64,000 bases of DNA, taken from contig CM037845.1 of assembly GCA_021234535.1 (NCBI GenBank), positions 7,680,143 through 7,744,142 on the forward strand, read 5' to 3'. Positions 60,001 through 64,000 of the stretch are shown piece after piece. The position numbers and the translations under genes were made by a program. The notes under the pieces are model-generated. The model did no database searches. It had not been told where the DNA came from and worked only from the letters and a program-made list of their open reading frames with translations. This DNA is from Stichopus chloronotus (Eukaryota; Echinodermata; Holothuroidea; Aspidochirotida; Stichopodidae). The first letter of the stretch is position 1, and each line of letters starts with the position of its first letter.

Positions 60001-61511
60001 GTATTCAGCTCGTAAATTACATATCCCATATCTACTGAAAGTGTACTTGTTAGTCGTTTTCAGTGAAACACTGAGTGAAGTTTGAGTAATCAGCTCGTAA
60101 ACTACATATCTCATATCTACTGAAAGGGGACTTGTTAGTTCTCTTCAGTGTAGCAGTTAAGTTTGAATATTCAGCTCCTAACGTATCCCATATCTACTGA
60201 AAGTAGATTTTCTTGGGCATGCTCGGACATGGGCATCTCCTCTCTGCAATTGAATTATGCATTGTTTTTCTTTCTTTTTTTCTCAAATTTTCTCAGAGCA
60301 CCTTGGAAATATTGGGGTGCGGTGGTGGTGGGGGGGGGGGATAAACGTACCCTTATTTTTTATTGAAGAAAATGAGTCAACCAATATTGTATCCCGGTTC
60401 CGCCACCACCTGTCAGTTTGTAATTAATCCCATTTCACTGAAAGTAGATTTTTCATATCTGTTAAGCGTAACGGTGAAGTCCAAATATTTCAGCTCGTAA
60501 ATTATCCCTTGTCTGTTGAATGTACGTTTGTTAGTTCTCTAGAGTTTAACGGTGAAGTTTGGATTTTAGCTCTTAAGTATATCACATATCCACTGAAAGT
60601 AAAGATTTGTTATTTATGAGAGTCATGAAAACATGTGTTCAAAATAAGTGTGACAGTTAAAAAACAAATTTCCGTCCTTACCCTTTTTAATGAAATAGAC
60701 GATTTATCGACATTTTTTTTAGACCGGCAGGTGTTCAGCAATTTGAAATTGAGGCCAATAGCTTACGACTGATAACGCTTGGAAAACCTACTTTGCTGTT
60801 TTATTTCATCAGTAAATGTGATGAAGTTCTTCCAATTTGCACACTACAATGTGACCAACTTTTAATTCAAATCCATGAATGTTTTTTCATTGCTGTTCCG
60901 ACATAGAGCACAACCTTGGTCATGGTAACCCTGACTTTTCATTTCGTCATATGAACTGTTGCACAATTTCGTTCGTTATCTTATTTCTACTAATTAAATG
61001 AAAATAATCATATTTTGAGACGTACAATCGCAATCTGGCGTAGACATTTGTTCAGCTTTCAGTGTAAGATGAATACAGTCTGTGAAAGACATTATCAATT
61101 TGATTCTGCATCTTTAAAACTTAGAAATACAGGATCACCATCCTCCTCTATCACTGATCGCCGGCTGCCGCGAAATATCAATGCAAGATCAATCTAGATT
61201 ACATTACATTCCATGTATGAACATCCTGTGAAGGGAAACGTCAAGAAGATGAAGTAAAGAAAATAGATAAATAATAACAAAAACAAAAAAAAAGACTAAC
61301 TGCAGATTATTGCAATTCATGTTTTTCTATTTTCACTTACATTTTCTGCTTTTTCTTTACCTCGATTTAGATTTTTACAACTCTCGCTGGACCCGACGCA
61401 GGTTCAAGCACAGGACGCAGTTGATGCTGTTGGATATGTTGCCAATAATCCCATAGGATATTCACTAGCATGGGACTTCTTCAGGGCCAATTGGGATTAT
61501 TACCTTGAAAT
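32889..61511 (+). CDS. ANPEP: Aminopeptidase N-like M1 zinc metallopeptidase (17 exons, 3' end outside the window)
   Basis: Type II membrane ectoenzyme that removes N-terminal residues from peptides. Exons: 32889-33016, 33922-34386, 35889-36165, 37946-38066, 40444-40598, 45897-46010, 47490-47624, 48133-48198, 48443-48508, 49070-49254, 51102-51193, 54055-54191, 55334-55537, 57590-57666, 58889-58999, 59678-59845, 61371-61511. All are GT/AG with matching phases, giving 880 residues. A cytoplasmic tail 1-10 and signal anchor 11-32 are followed by a Ser/Thr/Pro/Glu stalk 43-68. Catalytic features are GAMEN 341-345, zinc ligands H377, H381 and E400 (HELAH-x18-E), general base E378 and catalytic Y463. 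The C-terminal ERAP1-like helical domain starts near 650. Spacing of these motifs matches vertebrate aminopeptidase N (967 residues in human). The paralogues ENPEP, TRHDE and LVRN are less likely on overall sequence but not excluded. Confidence 0.93.
33017..33921 (+). other. ANPEP: ANPEP intron 1
   Basis: 905 bp with nothing recognised. It ends in a T-rich tract and attgcag. Confidence 0.65.
33922..34386 (+). CDS. ANPEP: ANPEP exon 2, stalk and N-terminal beta domain
   Basis: Phase 2 to 2, 155 codons, the longest exon. It holds a Pro/Thr/Glu stalk, then [20 protein letters not shown], the conserved entry to the M1 N-terminal domain, and [23 protein letters not shown]. Donor gtgagt at 34387. 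Confidence 0.95.
34387..35888 (+). other. ANPEP: ANPEP intron 2
   Basis: 1.5 kb with a (CTGT)n-like stretch at about 34950-35005 and CT-rich sequence at 35275-35350. No coding is supported. Confidence 0.6.
35889..36165 (+). CDS. ANPEP: ANPEP exon 3, N-terminal domain
   Basis: Phase 2 to 0. It encodes [32 protein letters not shown]. The ARxxFPCFDEP motif is diagnostic of M1 aminopeptidases. Potential N-glycosylation sites are seen at NFT and NET. Donor gtaaat at 36166. Confidence 0.96.
36166..37945 (+). other. ANPEP: ANPEP intron 3
   Basis: 1.78 kb of AT-rich sequence; no recognised element. Confidence 0.6.
37946..38066 (+). CDS. ANPEP: ANPEP exon 4
   Basis: Phase 0 to 1. It encodes [40 protein letters not shown], the conserved RVWAR and DYF...YPLPK region just before the catalytic domain. 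Donor gtaagt at 38067. Confidence 0.95.
38067..40443 (+). other. ANPEP: ANPEP intron 4
   Basis: 2.4 kb with two long G runs (38142-38157 and 38375-38389), a poly-A run near 38587 and CTGT-like repeats near 39340-39390. Open frames inside are low-complexity chance frames. Confidence 0.6.
40444..40598 (+). CDS. ANPEP: ANPEP exon 5, GAMEN and first part of the zinc site
   Basis: Phase 1 to 0. It encodes [27 protein letters not shown] and ends [14 protein letters not shown] binds the substrate N-terminus. His codons 40581-40583 and 40593-40595 are zinc ligands, and the Glu between them is the catalytic base. Donor gttagt at 40599. Confidence 0.97.
40599..45896 (+). other. ANPEP: ANPEP intron 5 (largest, splits the active-site motif)
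   Basis: 5.3 kb between HELAHQ and WFGN. It contains a perfect 16-bp palindrome (41339-41354), a 16-base C run (42110-42125), an 11-base G run (44438-44448), paired hairpin sequences at 44878-44907 and a GC-richer island with a CACGTG at about 44930-45040. No independent gene is supported. Confidence 0.55.
45897..46010 (+). CDS. ANPEP: ANPEP exon 6, rest of the zinc site
   Basis: Phase 0 to 0, 38 codons. It encodes [28 protein letters not shown]. The Glu of NEGFA (45948-45950) is the third zinc ligand, 18 residues after HELAH. Acceptor cactag, donor gtaata at 46011. Confidence 0.97.
46011..47489 (+). other. ANPEP: ANPEP intron 6
   Basis: 1.48 kb with a perfect 11-bp-stem hairpin (46583-46608) and an 11-base G run (46945-46955). 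Confidence 0.6.
47490..47624 (+). CDS. ANPEP: ANPEP exon 7, catalytic tyrosine
   Basis: Phase 0 to 0, 45 codons. It encodes [24 protein letters not shown], then DSISYNK. The Tyr at 47616-47618 corresponds to the transition-state-stabilising Tyr of M1 enzymes. Donor gtacgt at 47625. Confidence 0.95.
47625..48132 (+). other. ANPEP: ANPEP intron 7
   Basis: 508 bp; nothing recognised. Confidence 0.7.
48133..48198 (+). CDS. ANPEP: ANPEP exon 8 (66 nt)
   Basis: Phase 0 to 0, 22 codons, [20 protein letters not shown] plus LN. This is the conserved KGxSVLRML helix after the catalytic Tyr. Acceptor gtctcag, donor gtgagt at 48199. Confidence 0.95.
48443..48508 (+). CDS. ANPEP: ANPEP exon 9 (66 nt)
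   Basis: Phase 0 to 0, 22 codons starting [20 protein letters not shown], the conserved YLxxxxYxNAxTxDLW helix. Acceptor ttcacag, donor gtgagt at 48509. The 244-bp intron before it is the smallest in this gene and contains a 10-base C run at 48243-48252. Confidence 0.95.
48509..49069 (+). other. ANPEP: ANPEP intron 9
   Basis: 561 bp; nothing recognised. Confidence 0.7.
49070..49254 (+). CDS. ANPEP: ANPEP exon 10
   Basis: Phase 0 to 2. It encodes [34 protein letters not shown] and then the beta-domain segment [12 protein letters not shown]. The [12 protein letters not shown] motif is conserved in the family. Donor gtaagt at 49255. Confidence 0.96.
49255..51101 (+). other. ANPEP: ANPEP intron 10
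   Basis: 1.85 kb. Three near-tandem ttaatttcttcc units (about 51035-51075) sit just before the acceptor and enlarge the pyrimidine tract. Confidence 0.6.
51102..51193 (+). CDS. ANPEP: ANPEP exon 11
   Basis: Phase 2 to 1. It encodes [20 protein letters not shown] and [10 protein letters not shown], the WxVPLTY strand of the beta-sandwich domain. Donor gtgagt at 51194. Confidence 0.93.
51194..54054 (+). other. ANPEP: ANPEP intron 11
   Basis: 2.86 kb with a 12-base G run (51270-51281), several poly-A runs and a short cactacactacacta repeat at 53110. No gene is seen. Confidence 0.55.
54055..54191 (+). CDS. ANPEP: ANPEP exon 12
   Basis: Phase 1 to 0. It encodes [30 protein letters not shown] and NWELISAQL. 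The GYYRVNYD motif is strongly conserved in M1 aminopeptidases. Acceptor ctttcag, donor gtaggt at 54192. The Gly-rich lead-in looks lineage-specific. Confidence 0.95.
54192..55333 (+). other. ANPEP: ANPEP intron 12
   Basis: 1.14 kb, with a degenerate ACAG-rich minisatellite in its middle. Confidence 0.6.
54725..55010. repeat. Degenerate CAGTACAGCAC-type minisatellite
   Basis: Repeated acagcac, acagtgcagt and cagtacacag words at about 10-bp spacing, imperfect throughout. Confidence 0.6.
55334..55537 (+). CDS. ANPEP: ANPEP exon 13, start of the ERAP1-like domain
   Basis: Phase 0 to 0, 68 codons. It encodes [23 protein letters not shown] and [26 protein letters not shown], the conserved RaxxixDaFnLA helix and YxPWxxa segment. 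Acceptor ttttag, donor gtaagt at 55538. Confidence 0.96.
55538..57589 (+). other. ANPEP: ANPEP intron 13
   Basis: 2.05 kb. It contains copy 3 of the TTAA-type element (55949-56324) and a 12-base G run directly after it (56352-56363). Confidence 0.65.
55949..56324 (+). mobile_element. 376-bp TTAA-flanked inverted-repeat element, copy 3 (most intact)
   Basis: TTAA then AGAGGCTCATTGAG at the left, and CTCAATGAGCCCCT then TTAA at the right: 13 of 14 inverted-repeat matches. It has the same length and orientation as copy 1 with only scattered differences, which implies recent spread. It is inserted in an ANPEP intron, in the sense direction of copy 1. Confidence 0.8.
57590..57666 (+). CDS. ANPEP: ANPEP exon 14
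   Basis: Phase 0 to 2. It encodes [19 protein letters not shown] and SDDHLD. This is the conserved QVTPxFxxxGW helix of the C-terminal domain. Donor gtaagt at 57667. Confidence 0.93.
57667..58888 (+). other. ANPEP: ANPEP intron 14
   Basis: 1.2 kb with two poly-A runs (near 57690 and 57781). Nothing else is seen. Confidence 0.65.
58889..58999 (+). CDS. ANPEP: ANPEP exon 15
   Basis: Phase 2 to 2. It encodes [20 protein letters not shown] and [10 protein letters not shown]. The conserved ACxxGxxxCxxxA pattern of the C-terminal domain is present with both Cys. Donor gtaaga at 59000. Confidence 0.95.
59000..59677 (+). other. ANPEP: ANPEP intron 15
   Basis: 678 bp, nearly half of it a GAT-type microsatellite. 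Confidence 0.7.
59320..59600. repeat. Imperfect (GAT)n / (GATAAT)n microsatellite
   Basis: Long run of gatgat, gacggt and gataat units. The open frames across it are repeat artefacts. Confidence 0.9.
59678..59845 (+). CDS. ANPEP: ANPEP exon 16
   Basis: Phase 2 to 2. It encodes [29 protein letters not shown] and [13 protein letters not shown]. The NPxLRxxVYCxAI and aLgCsxxxWxL motifs are conserved. Donor gtaagt at 59846. The exon end and donor form the first unit of an intronic tandem array. Confidence 0.95.
59800..60620 (+). repeat. ~80-86-bp tandem array derived from the exon 16 end and its splice donor
   Basis: The unit contains ggtgaagt.tgggtattcagctcgtaaattacatatcccatatctactgaaagtaga. 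The AGCTC/GT landmark recurs at 59841, 59921, 60007, 60092, 60173, then (after a ~230-bp unrelated segment) 60492 and 60568, with spacings of 80, 86, 85, 81 and 76. GT is kept at the exon-end position in the units at 60007, 60092 and 60492 and lost in the others. Because the unit starts in conserved coding sequence, the array was copied from the exon. Confidence 0.8.
59846..61370 (+). other. ANPEP: ANPEP intron 16
   Basis: 1.5 kb. The first half is the donor-derived array, interrupted by a segment with an 11-base G run (60330-60340). The second half is AT-rich and unremarkable. Confidence 0.7.
61371..61511 (+). CDS. ANPEP: ANPEP exon 17 (last in the window)
   Basis: Phase 2 to 2. It encodes [45 protein letters not shown]. 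The GxxLAWDFxxxNW motif is conserved. The remaining ~90 residues of the family, including the last helices, are not in the window. Donor gtaagt at 61512. Confidence 0.95.
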
Positions 61512-64000
61512 GTAAGTAATATATATCATGACGTTATCATTGTGCTGAAACCATGCTAAGGCGTTCAACAGGGCCTCTTTCATGCTCGATTACACATGTA
61601 TTACGATAAACATGACACCTAATACCCCTTGCCAGGCAGCTCAAGCAAGCCTAGACATTGGATTGACACACCTGAATTACTTTAGGAGAACGATGTTTAA
61701 TTGACCACGTGGATTATCACAGCATGGGGTGATAAAACTGACCTAAGGCCATGACAATTTGCAAGAAGTTGAACCTCAGTAGACCAAAAGAAGACTGAGG
61801 TTGAAATCAATCCCATTTTAAGGTACGAATAACGGCATGATATATATATATATACGTAGAAAACTTTCGGACACCCCTTTGCGTGTGCAAGGCATTTCAG
61901 GTCTGTTGTTTTTAAAAATAATTTTCAACATTCACTCGTATGTGCTGAAGAAGGACACAGGATACAGCTCTTGCAAAGAATCGTGTCGTGGTAAAAAGGT
62001 AGAGCGTGGTAAAAAGATTTTATTTGTAAAAAGATAGAGCGTCGTCTGCAATCCCAGATGGTATGAAACGATATCCCCTATAATTAGGAAAGTATCCAGG
62101 TGATCGATACGACATAGCTTCACAGTTGAAAGAACACTACAATTATATGAGATTGGAGTAAAACTATACCCAAGTTCAATGGAACAAAGTCAGGGTGATT
62201 GAAGTAGGACGAGTCGTGGAGACGATAACTTTGGTAGCCTAATCCACACACAGTACAAGAACTTTAAAATCACGTAGAGTTAGTCTAGAAATCCACACGA
62301 ATAAAAGTATAAGAAAACGAAACCAACGTATCTAGAACTAGGGATATGCATGGACTGGTAAAGAGAGAGAGAGAGAAAGAGGTGGAGAGAGGGTAAAATC
62401 TTTAAAGGTGAACTCTGCTGATGAGGTAACTTGACTCCCACATTTTGCAGCTTTGGTTGTCTTGATTATAATCTCTGGTCAAGGATTTGTGCCTTCAGAG
62501 TTAGGCCTATCTGAATTTTGACGTTTACCTAAGAATCCTCATGAGTATGATGTAATAAAGTGCACAGTTTGTTAGATTTTCGGACGGAATTAGACTTATG
62601 CGGGTATGTAGGAGTTCATACCCCACGATTGTCAGCAACCAATCCCCTCCCCTTCTCGGAGCAAGAGTTCACCACTATGGTGACGATCTGTTGTTAATGT
62701 ATGACTGTACAGTATTGATGAGGACATACTTGCTCGTCTTTCTGGGGCTGTCAGGGGATTGAATAATATATGTCACAGATTAGCAAGTTAACGATATCAG
62801 GTGTTGTTCCCATTTAAAAATCGATCATTCCCTTTGCCTTTGTATTGATCACCTGATCGCATCCTCTTGACGCTGTGCGTTTTATTGGAGAAAAATGTGA
62901 GGGACAATGTTTTGCTGTTGACCTTGTTTATCCGTTGAAGAGAGAGATATCCTTACCTTAGAATGGGGTCACACACAGGAGTGAATTACTAGTTAATACT
63001 TTTTCTAGATGGAGGGTTAATTGGGTTTCTCCTTGACAAAAAAAAAAAATGAAATAGCGAACGAAGTCAAGGTTACTGTTGTTTGTTATAGTCATGTATT
63101 TGATGAGAATTAAAGCAAACTTAGTCTGAAAGAGCCTAAGGCTTAGTTACCCTATGTGGCCACAAATCATGGTTAGAAAATGAGAGTCGGGGTACAATTC
63201 AGTCAAGATAATAAGCAAGAAGCGTAGGTTTGTAAAAAGATTGCGTCACTTCCGGTGACTAATTCTAAATTTGAACGCATATAACAATTCAATTATCCTA
63301 CACAATAAACATTTTTGTTTTGTATGTTTGGTGTACGTCGGTATTGCATATGTGGACAATATGCACATTAACTATAGCTAAAAGAACTTTCGAGGCAGCT
63401 TTTTTTTTCTGGTAGTCCCATATACCATCGTCAGTTATAGAGACTAGAGTCTAACTGTCGACCTTCTGGTGACCCAGTGCATTTCCGTGAGAGTACACAA
63501 GGTTTCATGTATGCCAGTCTATTTCACTGTTGGACAAATTTGTCTGTAGATAGTGGAATAACATATTCAGCAGGTCTCTTAGAAAACTTGCATTTTGCAT
63601 GATCTCACAATTTCGTAACCACACTGTTACCTCTAGCACGCAAGGGACCTTCTGGAAAGTTTAATATTGATGTAATCATTAAAGGGATCGGTCACTGAAG
63701 AAAATTTATATTCCATAAAAATGAGTAATATTTGCTGTATCCCTGTTCGCGAAAACCATATCTGAGTGGCATGTTATGTTTGGAAGTTAGGGATTTTAAA
63801 GGACTATCTATTTCACAATGGCAGACTAAATTACGGTAAATTTGTTACGTCACACAGGCATAACTACTTTATCCTCAATATTTCTTCCGATTTTGACCGT
63901 CTTAAAGGAACCTTTTTGATGGTTTAAGGGATGTGACCTCGGTTTTCACAAAATTTTTAAGATATATCTACAATAAACCCAATCTAAATTTTTCACTAGT
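61512..64000 (+). other. ANPEP: ANPEP intron 17 (continues past the edge)
   Basis: 2.5 kb with no further coding exon seen. It includes a short TA run at 61841-61852 and a GA-rich stretch near 62362-62392. The last 330 bp begin taaagggatcggtcactgaa, which looks like the start of a dispersed repeat. Confidence 0.5.

Noticed and set aside
1..64000. CRISPR arrays, bacterial operons, ribosome binding sites and rRNA genes
   Set aside because: Spliced genes and poly-A signals show animal nuclear DNA. No regularly spaced repeat-spacer arrays or rRNA-like blocks were seen. tRNAs could not be fully excluded by eye.

Overview
This is animal nuclear DNA. Both genes are split into short, phase-consistent exons with GT...AG introns of roughly 0.1-5.3 kb, and the non-coding DNA is AT-rich with microsatellites, poly-G tracts, small terminal-inverted-repeat elements and a LINE tail. 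The protein sequences and repeat style suggest a marine invertebrate deuterostome, most likely an echinoderm. That taxonomic guess is inference and was not tested against any database.

Positions 1-15500 hold the C-terminal half of an adenylate kinase 9 (AK9) gene on the + strand: 13 coding exons, stop at 14889, and two polyadenylation signals downstream. It encodes two NMP-kinase-like modules, each with a P-loop, joined by Lys-rich and very acidic linkers, plus a long C-terminal region. One exon (4960-5249) contains an in-frame TGA. A one-base change in an AAA run would remove it, so this is either an assembly or allelic frameshift, or a truncated isoform.

Positions 15500-32875 are about 17 kb with no gene I can support, apart from a weak two-exon minus-strand candidate at 24055-24723. 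The stretch carries two copies of a 376-bp TTAA-flanked inverted-repeat element, a 943-bp foldback element made of about 20-bp GATATC-centred palindromic units, and a degraded LINE 3' end with an (AAAC)n tail.

Positions 32876-61511 hold 17 coding exons of a membrane aminopeptidase N (ANPEP-like, M1 zinc metallopeptidase) on the + strand. They run from the start Met and signal anchor through GAMEN, HELAH-x18-E and the catalytic Tyr into the C-terminal helical domain. The last roughly 90 residues lie beyond the right edge.

The genes are head-to-tail and functionally unrelated: AK9 is a nucleotide kinase linked to motile cilia, and ANPEP is a cell-surface exopeptidase. The most unusual signal is shared by both. 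In AK9 intron 5 and ANPEP intron 16, the exon 3' end plus its 5' splice site is the first unit of a degenerate tandem array that runs into the intron, so near-copies of the donor site are repeated downstream of the real one.
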